Source: Oscillospiraceae bacterium (GTDB lineage Bacteria > Bacillota > Clostridia > Oscillospirales > Oscillospiraceae). From it: DNA of 64,000 nucleotides. The DNA lies in assembly GCA_902767915.1 (NCBI GenBank), contig CACXJE010000002.1, positions 1 through 64,000 on the forward strand, read 5' to 3'. The notes under the pieces are model-generated. The model saw nothing but the letters and a program-made list of their open reading frames with translations. It was not told the DNA's origin and did not search any database. Shown piece after piece: positions 5,953 through 14,277 of this stretch (positions are counted from its first letter, which is position 1; each line of letters starts with the position of its first letter). The position numbers and the translations under genes are program-made.

Positions 5953-7528
5953 ACAGGAAGCCTCCCAGTCCGCCGGACGCCGGCACGCCGAAATAGACAA
6001 TCGCAAAGAACAGAACAACATAGCAGAGGATCCGCACAAGGAACGGAAGCTTCTTTTCCATCCGCTCCCGGACGGAGCCCTTCCGCTGCAGCAGGCTGAC
6101 CACGAACATCAAGCCTACGCCGGCAGCCGCAGCCAGGAAGGTCCGTATGGAATCCACAAAGGGCAGCAGCTCGGCCAGAGATCGCGGCAGCCGCGGCGTA
6201 AACAGAATCTGCTTCCACAGGCCGAAGCCCTGCCGTAGCGTTCCGACCTCCGGCAGCACCTTGATAAAGGTCACCAGCAGGAAGGTCCGAATCACCTGGA
6301 AGGCCCGCCAAAGCCAGGCGGATTCCCGGATGTGCAGCCACTGCTTCCACCTGGAGAAGGGCTTTTCCATCCACATGGAGAAGATGATAAACAACCCGTT
6401 CACACCGCCCCAGGCGATATAGGCCCAGCTTGCGCCGTGCCAAAGACCGGTGGCCAGCCAAACTACCACCAGCGCGACGGTGGCAGGCAGGTAATTGCCG
6501 AAGGACTTACCGAACCGACGCTTTGCGGTACGGCCGAGCTTTTGATTCCACTTGGAAACCGCCAGGGGGTAGTACACGTAGCTCTTGAACCAGGCGCCGA
6601 GACTGATATGCCAGCGACGCCAGTATTCCGCCACAGACTTGGAGAAATAAGGCCGTTCGAAGTTCTCAGTCAGACGGATGCCGAGGATCTGGCAGAGACC
6701 GCACATGATATCCATGTAGCCGGAGAAGTCGGCGTAAATCTGCACCGTGTAACAGAGGGCGCCTGCAAAGGCCGCAAGCCCGGTATAGGTGGAGTAGGAG
6801 GCAAAGGTGTTCTGGACGTAGACGGCGAAGATGTTTGCAACCACCATTTTCTTGAAGTAGCCCCAGATCATCCGCTGCGCGCCGTAGGAGAAGCTTCGGT
6901 CGTCCAGGCTATGCGGCGCAAACAGCTCGCCGGAGAGGTTTTTCCAGGTGCTGATGGGGCCCTGGGTGATCTGCGGGAAGAAGGAGGTGAACAGGAGTAC
7001 CTTGAAGTAGTTGTCCTCGGCCTCGGTGTTGCCCCAATAGACGTCGCAGAGATAGCTGATGACCTGGAAGGTATAGAAGGAGATGCCCAGGGGAACGATC
7101 CAGCGGATGGTGTCCCGGACGCCGCCGCCGAACCAGGCTGCAATGCCGTTGACCTGACTCAGCAGGAAATGGATGTATTTGAAGGCGCAGAGGATCCCCA
7201 CGTTCAGAATCAGACAGAGCACCAGGGCGAGCTTTCTCCGGGCTTTGCCCTTCGCCTTTCTGGCGGAACGCTCCTCCTTGGTCAGCTCTGCCTTGTGGGC
7301 CTTGAGAAAGGCCTTTTCATTGTCTGCGCTGCGCTGGATCAGCATGGCAGTCCACCAGACGGTCAGGGCGGTGAGCAGCAGGAAGGGAAGGGTTTGCCAG
7401 CCGTTCAGACAGTAAAAACAGAGGCTGCAGGCCAGCAGCAGCCACCATTGAAAGCGCTTTGGGATCAGATAATACAGGACGATCAGCCCAAGGGCGAACA
7501 GGATAAAACGAACCGAAACAATGCTCAT
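5939..7528 (-). CDS. MBOAT family membrane O-acyltransferase (AlgI/DltB-like)
   Basis: 529 aa with about 11 membrane helices, starting MSIVSVRFILFALGLIVLYYL. The charged region 75-95 (KAHKAELTKEERSARKAKGKARRK) is a cytosolic loop. The family signatures are the YWRRWHISLGAWFKSYVY stretch and LWHGASWAYIAWGG, which holds the catalytic His (residues about 290-370). MBOAT proteins move acyl groups, usually acetyl, across the membrane to extracellular glycans or teichoic acids. No DltA or DltC lies nearby, so D-alanylation is unlikely and polysaccharide O-acetylation fits better (inference). First gene of a two-gene operon with the SGNH protein. Confidence 0.9.
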   Translation of the reverse strand: MSIVSVRFILFALGLIVLYYLIPKRFQWWLLLACSLCFYCLNGWQTLPFLLLTALTVWWTAMLIQRSADNEKAFLKAHKAELTKEERSARKAKGKARRKLALVLCLILNVGILCAFKYIHFLLSQVNGIAAWFGGGVRDTIRWIVPLGISFYTFQVISYLCDVYWGNTEAEDNYFKVLLFTSFFPQITQGPISTWKNLSGELFAPHSLDDRSFSYGAQRMIWGYFKKMVVANIFAVYVQNTFASYSTYTGLAAFAGALCYTVQIYADFSGYMDIMCGLCQILGIRLTENFERPYFSKSVAEYWRRWHISLGAWFKSYVYYPLAVSKWNQKLGRTAKRRFGKSFGNYLPATVALVVVWLATGLWHGASWAYIAWGGVNGLFIIFSMWMEKPFSRWKQWLHIRESAWLWRAFQVIRTFLLVTFIKVLPEVGTLRQGFGLWKQILFTPRLPRSLAELLPFVDSIRTFLAAAAGVGLMFVVSLLQRKGSVRERMEKKLPFLVRILCYVVLFFAIVYFGVPASGGLGGFLYAQF

Positions 7529-7591
7529 AGTGTACTCCTATGAAAACGAGGCAGAATGGACCAGACCCCCAGCAGGGACCGGCTTGGATTT

Positions 7592-7619
7592 ATTTTACAG
7601 CATTGGGGGAATAAGTCAA
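7592..7619 (-). promoter_or_regulatory. Promoter of the MBOAT-SGNH operon
   Basis: On the minus strand: TTGACT (7614-7619), 16-bp spacer, TAAAAT (7592-7597), about 65 bases before the MBOAT start. Confidence 0.55.
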
Positions 7620-7746
7620 GCCCAATCCGAAAAAAACGTCGTTATTTGAACACACTTGGGTTTTTATGACAGGTTTTTGCTTTGCGGGAACAATTGCCAG
7701 GGAAAATCGTCAAAATAATAAATCCAGAAGTTAGGAGGAGACTCAA

Positions 7747-9162
7747 ATGCGTCAGCCATACACCGTCCGTCAACGGATTTTGGGCTTCGGTTGTGCCCTT
7801 TTGATTTTGTTCTCCCTCGGCGCCTGCGGAAAGATGACAGAAAAGAAGGCTGCCGAAGCAGGAGAAAATCCTGCCACGGCTGTTCACTCCGATGCGCCGG
7901 AGCCGTCCACAGCAGCGACCGGCCCCGAAGAAACGGCAGCCTTACCCTCTGCCCCCGCAACCAGGGAATACGAACCTGCGCCGGAGGGAATCGTTAGAGA
8001 CGAAGCGGGCGCCTTTCCCGGATCTGCTTTCGGAGAATATACTGTGATAGAAGGCGAAGTACCGGCCTACTCCGGTGATCTTGACGGACCCTCTGCTGGG
8101 CCTGTGGAGCCGGATCCCGGTCCGTATATGCCGCCCGAGGAAGACGCTGCGCCCTTTGTGCTGACCGCCGGAGAATGGAACGACAACGCAAACTGGCCCT
8201 TCTTTGTGAATCTGGTTCGCAGCGGTACGATTACTTTCCCGGTTTTCGGCATCGACCCCACAAATCGCGTGCAGGTTACGGCCCGGGACGAGGCGGGAGC
8301 GCCGCTTGCAAACGAGCCTGTGACCTTGTTTGACGCGGAAGGGAAGACCCTGTGGACGGCCCAGACCGGAAAAGACGGCGTTGCGTATCTGTTTTTCCGG
8401 GCGGATCAGACGCCGGATCACGTAACCGGCGTCGGTGCGGAGGCTTCTCTGTCTGTCAGTACGCCGGATGAAACCGGACAGGGGACAGCAACAGTCCGGC
8501 AGATTGATGAGATCACGCTGACCGGAACCGCCTCCGCAGTACAGAGAACGAATCTGCAGGTCATGTTCATCGTGGACACCACCGGCTCCATGGGAGATGA
8601 GCTGGTGTATCTGCAGAAGGACTTTTCCTCCATCGCAGGAGAAATCGGAGCGGGAGATGTCAGCTATTCGGTCTGCTTCTACCGGGATGAGTGCGACGAG
8701 TATGTGACCCGCTGCTACGGCTTCAGCTCCGACGTGGCCGCGGTCCAGGCGCTGATCAACGCCGAGTACGCAGACGGCGGCGGGGATACCCCGGAGGCTG
8801 TGGCGCAGATTCTGACCGAAACCCTGGCCGATTCCGGTTACTGGGCGGAGAACAGCGAAAAGCTGGCGTTTTTGATCTTTGATGCGCCGCCCCATGCGGG
8901 CACCGACGAAGAGCTGGACCGGGCGATCCGGGCAGCTGCTGCCCAGGGAATCCATGTGGTGCCGGTGGTTGCGTCAAATGCGGACCGGGAAACCGAGCTC
9001 TTCGGCAGGGCCCTGGCGATCTGCACCGACGGAACCTATGTATTTCTGACCGATGATTCCGGTGTCGGCGGGTCCCATCTGGAGCCGATCATCGGGAACT
9101 ATGACGTGGAAAAGCTCCACGACGTCATCATCCGGATCATCAATTCCTACCGTGTGTACTGA
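7747..9162 (+). CDS. vWA-domain lipoprotein
   Basis: 471 aa, ATG preceded by TTAGGAGGAGA. A lipoprotein signal ends in the lipobox LGAC (Cys at about residue 27). A Pro/Glu/Ala-rich spacer follows to residue 140, then an Ig-like or carrier-type beta domain (about 140-250: VQVTARDEAGAPLANEPVTLFDAEGKTLW...). The C-terminal half is a von Willebrand factor A domain with a complete MIDAS start (DTTGSMGDE at about 277) and the GGGDTPEAV segment. The protein should be anchored on the outer face of the membrane and bind ligands or metals; the target is unknown. It is divergent from the MBOAT operon. Confidence 0.8.
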   Translation: MRQPYTVRQRILGFGCALLILFSLGACGKMTEKKAAEAGENPATAVHSDAPEPSTAATGPEETAALPSAPATREYEPAPEGIVRDEAGAFPGSAFGEYTVIEGEVPAYSGDLDGPSAGPVEPDPGPYMPPEEDAAPFVLTAGEWNDNANWPFFVNLVRSGTITFPVFGIDPTNRVQVTARDEAGAPLANEPVTLFDAEGKTLWTAQTGKDGVAYLFFRADQTPDHVTGVGAEASLSVSTPDETGQGTATVRQIDEITLTGTASAVQRTNLQVMFIVDTTGSMGDELVYLQKDFSSIAGEIGAGDVSYSVCFYRDECDEYVTRCYGFSSDVAAVQALINAEYADGGGDTPEAVAQILTETLADSGYWAENSEKLAFLIFDAPPHAGTDEELDRAIRAAAAQGIHVVPVVASNADRETELFGRALAICTDGTYVFLTDDSGVGGSHLEPIIGNYDVEKLHDVIIRIINSYRVY

Positions 9163-9176
9163 ACAGTCATAAACAA

Positions 9177-9216
9177 AGCGGTCTCCGAACGGATCGAAAT
9201 CCGTTCGGAGACCGCT
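9177..9216 (-). terminator. Long hairpin terminator between convergent genes
   Basis: A 17-bp stem (9177-9193 with 9200-9216; core GCGGTCTCCGAACGG). On the minus strand it is followed by TTTGTTT, so it mainly ends the PadR operon. On the plus strand there is no good T-run, though it may still stop transcription from the vWA lipoprotein gene. Confidence 0.7.
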
Positions 9217-9249
9217 GTCTCTGCCTCAAGATATGCGGCGAAATAAGCG

Positions 9250-10293
9250 CTATTCATCCGCCGCGGCAATGACGATATGAATGTCGCCGGAGGTGGTGGT
9301 TACGCCGCAAAAGCCGCTTCTGTATCCGTGGGGAACGATGACGTCTCCGCTGGTGGTTTCGGTATGGAACAGCTTGCCGGTCAGCAGGGAGCCTTCGACG
9401 TCGCCGCTGGTGGTGGTGATCCGAATGGATTCGGCGTCACAGTCCGTGAGCTGAACTTCTCCGCTGGTTGCTGTAAGAAGCATCTCCTTTTCGGCGATCA
9501 CATGCTGCAGCACAATGTCCCCGCTGGCTGCCGTTATTGTAATGTTCTGGCAGCCTGCCTCGGCAACGGTAATATCTCCGCTGGTTGTTTCGATGCCCAG
9601 ACTGCCGCTGTCAACCAGACCGCTGATCCGAATATCTCCGCTGGTCGCTTCCGCCCGCAGAGAATCACAGGTTTCATCGCCGTTAAATTGAATCTCACCG
9701 CTGGTAGCCTTCAGACGTACAGTACCGGCGGAAACCACGCCGATCCGGATATCTCCGCTGGTTGCTTCTGCCAGAAGGGAACCCTGCACGTCTGCCATAC
9801 AGATCAGATTCCCGCTGGTACATTTCAGCTCCGCATCCGTAAATTGAAGTCCGGCAGCCAGCTCCACGTCCCCGCTGGTGGTCTTGATGGTGAGGCGTTC
9901 ATATGCCGCCTTCGGCAGATACAGGCGGATTTCAGGAGAGCTGGAGAGCATTCCAATGTACCGAAGGAAATCAAACCACTTCCGATTTTCCTCTCTGGAG
10001 ATCCGAAGGATTCCGTCTTCCACCGCCGCAGTGTGCAAGGCCTCTTCGGCGTCGGTGAAAACGATCCGGCAGCTGTCGTCCTCCGCCGGAAGAAGGCGCA
10101 GGCTGCTGCTGTTGCAGTCGACGGAGATTCCGGTGAAGGAATCGGATATCGTCTGTTCTGTGGTGATATAATTCGTGGAATTCAGCTTGGAAAAATCAAA
10201 GTCGAGGAGCGCCATTCCGGCCACCAGCGCGAGGATGCCCGCTGCGATCAGGATCGAGGCAAGAATCAAGGCAATTTTCGTTCCTTTTTTCAT
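9250..10293 (-). CDS. DUF4097 beta-strand repeat protein
   Basis: 347 aa. Residues 7-32 (IALILASILIAAGILALVAGMALLDF) are a membrane anchor. From residue 95 onward the protein is a series of beta-strand repeats marked by T-SGD-(I/V), about 11 copies at roughly 20-24 residue spacing, which is the DUF4097 (LiaG/adhesin-like) beta-solenoid. Such proteins lie outside the membrane and accompany PadR-DUF1700 pairs in many Firmicutes; they are linked to envelope stress but have no proven biochemical role. The start overlaps the DUF1700 stop by 4 bp (ATGA). Confidence 0.85.
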   Translation of the reverse strand: MKKGTKIALILASILIAAGILALVAGMALLDFDFSKLNSTNYITTEQTISDSFTGISVDCNSSSLRLLPAEDDSCRIVFTDAEEALHTAAVEDGILRISREENRKWFDFLRYIGMLSSSPEIRLYLPKAAYERLTIKTTSGDVELAAGLQFTDAELKCTSGNLICMADVQGSLLAEATSGDIRIGVVSAGTVRLKATSGEIQFNGDETCDSLRAEATSGDIRISGLVDSGSLGIETTSGDITVAEAGCQNITITAASGDIVLQHVIAEKEMLLTATSGEVQLTDCDAESIRITTTSGDVEGSLLTGKLFHTETTSGDVIVPHGYRSGFCGVTTTSGDIHIVIAAADE

Positions 10294-10892
10294 GACGGAT
10301 TCCTCCTTCGGGTCAAACGGGTTTTCAGCCCATGCAGGGCCTTTTTCAGGAGCCTGGCCACAAGTACGGTCAGCTTGTTGGCTATGAGCAGCAGGGGAAT
10401 CGCCAGACCGATCAGCAGCAGTCCGGAGCCGAGCCAGAGCAGACCCTGGGTTCTGTCACCGGTTACAAAGCTGATGACGGAAAAGACAACGGAAGCGATT
10501 CCGCTGACAAAAAAGGAGATTACCACAGCGTAAAGGGTGATAATCGGTACCCAGAGCAGAATATAAAACGTGAGGCACAAAATTCCTGCGGTCAAAAGCA
10601 GCGGGAACCAAAGCGGGAAGCCGAGAATCAGCAGGGCGATCTCCCAGCCGCTGAGCTTTCGTTTCCGGGACAGCCGCTCTCTGACCAGCTGAGGGAGGGG
10701 AACGTCAGCGAGGATCTGGGGAACGATCTGATCCACGGGACCGATGGTGGCAACAGCCTCGCTTTCACTCAGGCCCTCTTCGATCCGATCATCGATGATC
10801 TCATTATAGTAGTCAATTGTTTTTTCCACATCAGAGCTGGGAATGCCGGACAGGCCCTTTCGCAGCTCATAAAAGAATGTCTGTCTGTTCAT
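10290..10892 (-). CDS. DUF1700 (HAAS-domain) membrane protein
   Basis: 200 aa, with GGGAGGAG as its ribosome-binding site. Residues 1-65 form a helical cytosolic domain (MNRQTFFYELRKGLSGIP...YYNEIIDDRIEEGLSESEAVATIG), the DUF1700/HAAS signature. Four hydrophobic helices follow (about 85-110, 112-140, 148-170, 172-190). In other Firmicutes it is encoded with a PadR regulator and a DUF4097 protein, as here, and is thought to pass an envelope signal. Its start lies inside the 3' end of padR (26-bp overlap). Confidence 0.85.
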   Translation of the reverse strand: MNRQTFFYELRKGLSGIPSSDVEKTIDYYNEIIDDRIEEGLSESEAVATIGPVDQIVPQILADVPLPQLVRERLSRKRKLSGWEIALLILGFPLWFPLLLTAGILCLTFYILLWVPIITLYAVVISFFVSGIASVVFSVISFVTGDRTQGLLWLGSGLLLIGLAIPLLLIANKLTVLVARLLKKALHGLKTRLTRRRNPS

Positions 10893-11205
10893 GGTTCAAC
10901 TCCTCCCGGAAAATATATCCATAGATTGATTGAAGCTCCCGCCAATCTGACCGAAATTCTTCGATTCTTTGCAGCCCCAACGGAGTAATGTGATAATATT
11001 TTCGAAGCCTTCCGCTGTGCTCCGTGCTGTAGACCTGCAGCTGGTTTGTGGCTTCCAACCGCCGCAGAATCGGATAAAGGGTGGATTCAGAAATGTCCAC
11101 GTAAGGCTTGATGTCCTTCACAATCTGATAGCCGTAGGAGTCATGCTCCTTGATTGCCGCCAGCACACAGACGTCCAAAAGGCCGCGTTTCATCTGAATA
11201 TCCAT
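10867..11205 (-). CDS. PadR-family transcriptional regulator
   Basis: 112 aa from the ATG at 11205, which has AAAGGGGG upstream; longer readings lack a ribosome-binding site. It is the winged-helix DNA-binding PadR-s1 type: KRGLLDVCVLAAIKEHDSYGYQIVKDI (helix-turn-helix), SESTLYPILRRLEATNQL (recognition helix) and the wing YYHITPLGLQRI. Such regulators repress their own operon until an effector binds. Two palindromes cover its promoter (see that entry), supporting autorepression. First gene of PadR-DUF1700-DUF4097. Confidence 0.92.
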   Translation of the reverse strand: MDIQMKRGLLDVCVLAAIKEHDSYGYQIVKDIKPYVDISESTLYPILRRLEATNQLQVYSTEHSGRLRKYYHITPLGLQRIEEFRSDWRELQSIYGYIFREELNHEQTDILL

Positions 11206-11226
11206 AGAATACCCCCTTTCATATAT

Positions 11227-11261
11227 TACTATATCAAGCATAGTATTACTTGTCAAGTAAT
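11227..11261 (-). promoter_or_regulatory. Promoter with overlapping palindromic operators for padR
   Basis: On the minus strand: TTGACA (11251-11256), 17-bp spacer, TATAGT (11228-11233). The palindrome ATTACTTGTCAAGTAAT (11245-11261) covers the -35, and TACTATATCAAGCATAGTA (11227-11245) covers the spacer and -10. A PadR dimer bound here would block RNA polymerase. Confidence 0.75.
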
Positions 11262-11334
11262 ATTTTGTGAAAAACAATATAATCCCTAAAATAGGATCAA
11301 AGAAAGAATCTTGAAGAAACCGGAAAGAAAAAAC

Positions 11335-11363
11335 TTGCATCCCGGGAGCAGATGCGGTATAAA
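11335..11363 (+). promoter_or_regulatory. Promoter of the EIIC-like gene
   Basis: TTGCAT (11335-11340), 17-bp spacer, TATAAA (11358-11363). The expected start at about 11370 gives a leader of about 124 nt that begins exactly at the structured element described next. Confidence 0.6.
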
Positions 11364-11370
11364 AGAGGAA

Positions 11371-11474
11371 AGGATACCGCGGTGTAAAATCCCGCACACA
11401 GGGCTGACGAGCCGGCCGAACGCACCGCAGGGATCCGGAACGGAATGGCCGTCGGGGACGGCTTGCTCCGTTGA
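11371..11474 (+). promoter_or_regulatory. Structured 5' leader, possible riboswitch or other cis-acting RNA
   Basis: Two strong structures can be drawn. The first is a 12-bp closing stem: GGAT/ATCC, CC/GG and GCGGTG/CACCGC (11372-11384 with 11423-11436), enclosing a hairpin GGCT-GACG-AGCC. The second is a two-part hairpin AACGGA/TCCGTT enclosing GCCGTC-GGG-GACGGC (11439-11472). The ribosome-binding site GGGAGG follows about 8 bases later. It does not match the cores of TPP, SAM, purine, cobalamin, lysine, glycine, fluoride, ZTP or c-di-GMP riboswitches that I can recall. The structures are seen; regulation is inference. Confidence 0.5.
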
Positions 11475-11493
11475 ACATACGGGAGGATCAGAA

Positions 11494-12552
11494 ATGCAAA
11501 AGTTCAAAAAATATTTGAGAGAACAAAATATCGAATTCTCCGCCAAGCGGTATTTTATTGACGCCATGGGCGCCATGGCCCAGGGCCTGTTTGCCTCTCT
11601 GCTGATCGGCACGATCCTGAAAACCCTCGGCGAGCAGATCGGCTGGAATGCTCTGGTCCAGGTTGGAGCCTTTGCCCAGAAGATGGTGGGCCCCGCGATT
11701 GCCGTTGCCATCGGCTATGCGCTGAAGGCATCCCCGTTGGTGCTGTTTTCTCTGGTCGCTGTCGGCTTCTCCGGCAATGAGCTGGGCGGCGCCGGCGGCC
11801 CTTTGGCGGTCTATGTGATCGCCATCATCGCCTGCGAATGCGGCAAGCTGGTCTCCAAGCGGACCAAGGTTGACATCCTGGTGACGCCTGCGGTGACCAC
11901 ACTGGTGGGCGTGCTGCTGAGTATGCTGATCGCCCCTTATATCGGCAAAGGCGCCAGCTATGTGGGCCGGCTCATCATGTGGGCCACAGAGCTGCAGCCC
12001 TTCTTCATGGGCATTCTGGTGTCCGTGCTGGTGGGGATTGCGCTGACTCTGCCCATCTCCTCTGCTGCCATCTGCGCGGCCCTGAGCCTGACCGGCCTTG
12101 CCGGCGGCGCTGCCGTTGCCGGCTGCTGTGCCCAGATGGTGGGCTTCGCTGTGATGAGCTTCCGGGAAAACCGCTGGGGCGGCCTGGTGTCTCAGGGCAT
12201 CGGCACCTCCATGCTGCAGATGCCGAACATTATCAAGAATCCCCGGGTTTGGATCCCGCCGATCCTTGCCTCCGCCATCACCGGGCCCATGGCAACCTGC
12301 CTGTTCCGCATGCAGAACAACGGCCCCGCCGTGGCCTCCGGCATGGGCACCTGCGGCTTCGTGGGGCAGATCGGCGTATACACTGGCTGGGTCAATGATG
12401 TGGCTGCCGGCACAAAGACCGCTGTTACCGCCTGGGACTGGATCGGGATGCTGCTGATCTGCTTCGTGCTGCCCGCGATTCTCAGTTGGGGCTTCTGCGA
12501 AATCGAGCGAAAGCTGGGCTGGATCAAGGAAGGCGATCTGAAGCTCAACTGA
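11494..12552 (+). CDS. PTS EIIC-like integral membrane protein (PTS_EIIC_2 family)
   Basis: 352 aa from the ATG at 11494 (GGGAGGATC upstream); the longer in-frame reading runs through the structured leader. It has about nine membrane helices rich in Gly/Ala, with motifs typical of the PTS_EIIC_2 family: MGAMAQGLFASLLIGTI, GYALKASPLVLFSL, NELGGAGGPLAVYV, TLPISSAAI and FRMQNNGPAVASGMGTCGFVGQIG. The family is named after sugar phosphotransferase channels, but no IIA or IIB gene is next to it, so phosphorylation-linked transport is unproven. It may be a permease for an unknown solute, possibly controlled by the leader RNA. Confidence 0.8.
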   Translation: MQKFKKYLREQNIEFSAKRYFIDAMGAMAQGLFASLLIGTILKTLGEQIGWNALVQVGAFAQKMVGPAIAVAIGYALKASPLVLFSLVAVGFSGNELGGAGGPLAVYVIAIIACECGKLVSKRTKVDILVTPAVTTLVGVLLSMLIAPYIGKGASYVGRLIMWATELQPFFMGILVSVLVGIALTLPISSAAICAALSLTGLAGGAAVAGCCAQMVGFAVMSFRENRWGGLVSQGIGTSMLQMPNIIKNPRVWIPPILASAITGPMATCLFRMQNNGPAVASGMGTCGFVGQIGVYTGWVNDVAAGTKTAVTAWDWIGMLLICFVLPAILSWGFCEIERKLGWIKEGDLKLN

Positions 12553-12631
12553 CCCTTCCGGCCCTTGCCTCCGGGACTACGGAACTTGCCCCAAGACCGG
12601 GATTTTGACGAAACAGGCAGGTGGACGTTCC

Positions 12632-13513
12632 ATGAAACGCAGCCCCATTTCACGTTTTCTTTTGTTTCTCACAGCCCTGGCGGCGATGCTGTCCGGATGC
12701 TCCGGAACACTTGATTCTGAGACCTCCCGGGCTGAAACAGAGCAGTCTGCGGACGCTGTGACGGCGGAGCTGCAGGTATACTGCTTCCAGGCGGGGAAGG
12801 CTGACGCATTCCTGTTCTGGAACGAAAACGGCGCTGTGCTGATCGATACCGGAGAGAGCGGCTTCGGCAAGACCATTCTTGCCAAGCTGCAGGAGCTGGG
12901 GATCACCCGGCTGGAGGCCCTGATTCTGACCCACTTCGACAAGGATCACGTGGGCGGCGCAAAGAAGCTTCTGGAGTCCGTGGAGATCGGCGCGATCTAC
13001 CAGAGCAACTGCCCCAAGACCGGCGCCTCTGCCTATGAAAAGTACCTGGCGGCGGTGGAGGCCCTGGCTCTGGAGCCTGTTACGGTGCGGACGGAGCTGG
13101 AGTTTTCCCTCGGCGGGACGGTATTTCAAATCAATCCGCCGGCGGCGGAGACCTATGCCGAGGATGCCAGCAACAATTCTTCTTTGATCATCTCTGTGGA
13201 GTGCGGAGAAAACCGTCTGCTCTTTACCGGAGACGCAGAGGCCCTTCGCCTGGAGGAGCTGCTGGCCGCAAGCCCGGGCCGCTGTGACCTGATCAAGATG
13301 CCCCACCACGGGAGCTGGTACGCGGCTCTGCCTTCGCTGCTGGAGCTGACAACGCCTGCATACGCGGTGATCACCTCCTCTGAGGAGGAACCGGAGGACG
13401 AAGAAACTGTTCTGCTGCTCCAGCAGCTCGGAATTCAAATCCTTCTGACGCGAAGCGGACCGATCCGGATCGATTGCGGCCCGGAGGGCCTCTCAGTAGT
13501 TCAGGAATCATAA
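12632..13513 (+). CDS. ComEC/Rec2-type metallo-beta-lactamase lipoprotein
   Basis: 293 aa; ATG at 12632 with AGGTGG upstream. A lipoprotein signal (MKRSPISRFLLFLTALAAMLSGC) ends in LSGC. The rest is a metallo-beta-lactamase fold of the ComEC C-terminal type: LILTHFDKDHVGG (metal ligands HxDxDH), LLFTGDAEALRLEEL and IKMPHHGSWYA. In ComEC this domain is a nuclease acting during DNA uptake; free-standing secreted versions are common in Firmicutes and may degrade extracellular DNA or another phosphodiester. It has no channel domain, so a competence role is not implied. Confidence 0.85.
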   Translation: MKRSPISRFLLFLTALAAMLSGCSGTLDSETSRAETEQSADAVTAELQVYCFQAGKADAFLFWNENGAVLIDTGESGFGKTILAKLQELGITRLEALILTHFDKDHVGGAKKLLESVEIGAIYQSNCPKTGASAYEKYLAAVEALALEPVTVRTELEFSLGGTVFQINPPAAETYAEDASNNSSLIISVECGENRLLFTGDAEALRLEELLAASPGRCDLIKMPHHGSWYAALPSLLELTTPAYAVITSSEEEPEDEETVLLLQQLGIQILLTRSGPIRIDCGPEGLSVVQES

Positions 13514-13555
13514 AAGAACCCCGATGCTTTCAAAGGAAAGCGTCGGGGTTCTTTG
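13514..13555. terminator. Bidirectional terminator
   Basis: A 19-bp stem with one mismatch (AAAGAACCCCGATGCTTTC / GAAAGCGTCGGGGTTCTTT) between the convergent MBL and bioY genes. A-rich and T-rich flanks allow termination on both strands. Confidence 0.85.
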
Positions 13556-13556
13556 C

Positions 13557-14135
13557 TCACGATTCAGACGGCAAAATGCTTTTTCGCAGGATTTCCCGCA
13601 GCGTCACACCCAGCAGGGCGGCCGCAGCTGCCTTGATCAGATCCGGGATCAGGAAGGGGAGCACGCAGACGGACAGCGCATGCCGGACGGTGGTATGAGC
13701 TACCAGGGTGAATTGGGCCGTTCCGCAGAGATAGCAGACCGGCAGAGCCGCTGCACAGCCCAGAAACGCCGAAAGGTATTCAACGACCCGGGCGGGTCGG
13801 GGTCCTGCAAGACGAAGCATTGCCCCCTGCACAAGCCAAAGGGTCACAATCATCAGGGGATAAGACCAGATATATCCGCCGGTGGGGCCGGGGAAGGCAG
13901 CGAGACCGGTCATTCCCCGGGAAAAGACCGGCAAAAACAGACCCAGCAGCAGATAGACCGCCACAGAAATCAGCGACAGCTTCAGCTCCAGCACAACGCC
14001 GCAAAGCAGCACCGCAAACACCGAAAGGGTGATGGGGATCGGTCCAACCGGGATGGCAAGGGGGGAGCAGATGCAGAGAATCGCGGCGAAGATCGCGCAG
14101 AGAATCATTTGAACGAGTATTTTATGGGATTTCAT
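13557..14135 (-). CDS. bioY: BioY, substrate-binding (S) component of a biotin ECF transporter
   Basis: 192 aa from the ATG at 14135 (AAGGAAGGATC upstream). Six membrane helices carry the BioY hallmarks: the N-terminal PLAIPVGPIPITLSVFAVLLCG segment, GxxLPVFSRGMTGLAAFPGPTGGYI (biotin-binding loops) and a C-terminal PDLIKAAAAALLG. BioY binds biotin and works with the shared EcfA/A'/T module, which is not in the window. A BirA operator covers its promoter, strong support for a biotin role. Confidence 0.95.
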   Translation of the reverse strand: MKSHKILVQMILCAIFAAILCICSPLAIPVGPIPITLSVFAVLLCGVVLELKLSLISVAVYLLLGLFLPVFSRGMTGLAAFPGPTGGYIWSYPLMIVTLWLVQGAMLRLAGPRPARVVEYLSAFLGCAAALPVCYLCGTAQFTLVAHTTVRHALSVCVLPFLIPDLIKAAAAALLGVTLREILRKSILPSES

Positions 14136-14159
14136 GGGGATCCTTCCTTTCCGCCGCCT

Positions 14160-14213
14160 ATTATGGCACAGTCGAAGCGAAATGTCAACCAAATTGTTGT
14201 TTGAAGTTTACAA
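14160..14213 (-). promoter_or_regulatory. bioY promoter with BirA operator
   Basis: On the minus strand: TTGACA (14183-14188), 17 bp, CATAAT (14160-14165). The inverted pair TTGTAAACT and GGTTGACAT, separated by 14 bp (14182-14213), matches the known BirA box TTGTAAACC-N14/15-GGTTTACAA. It overlaps the -35, so holo-BirA should repress bioY when biotin is plentiful. Confidence 0.85.
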
Positions 14214-14225
14214 TTCGATTTAGAC

Positions 14226-14254
14226 TTGAAAATCGAACATTTGTTTGATATAAT
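14226..14254 (+). promoter_or_regulatory. Promoter of the 91-aa gene
   Basis: TTGAAA (14226-14231), 17-bp spacer, TATAAT (14249-14254), 24 bases upstream of the start codon and divergent from bioY. Confidence 0.8.
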
Positions 14255-14277
14255 GAAACCGGAAGGGAGGAAACGCC

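Noticed and set aside
11371..11474. T-box or c-di-GMP riboswitch in the EIIC leader
   Set aside because: GGATACCGCGG and GCACACAGGGC look superficially like the T-box and GEMM cores, but the specifier loop, terminator and second GEMM arm are missing.
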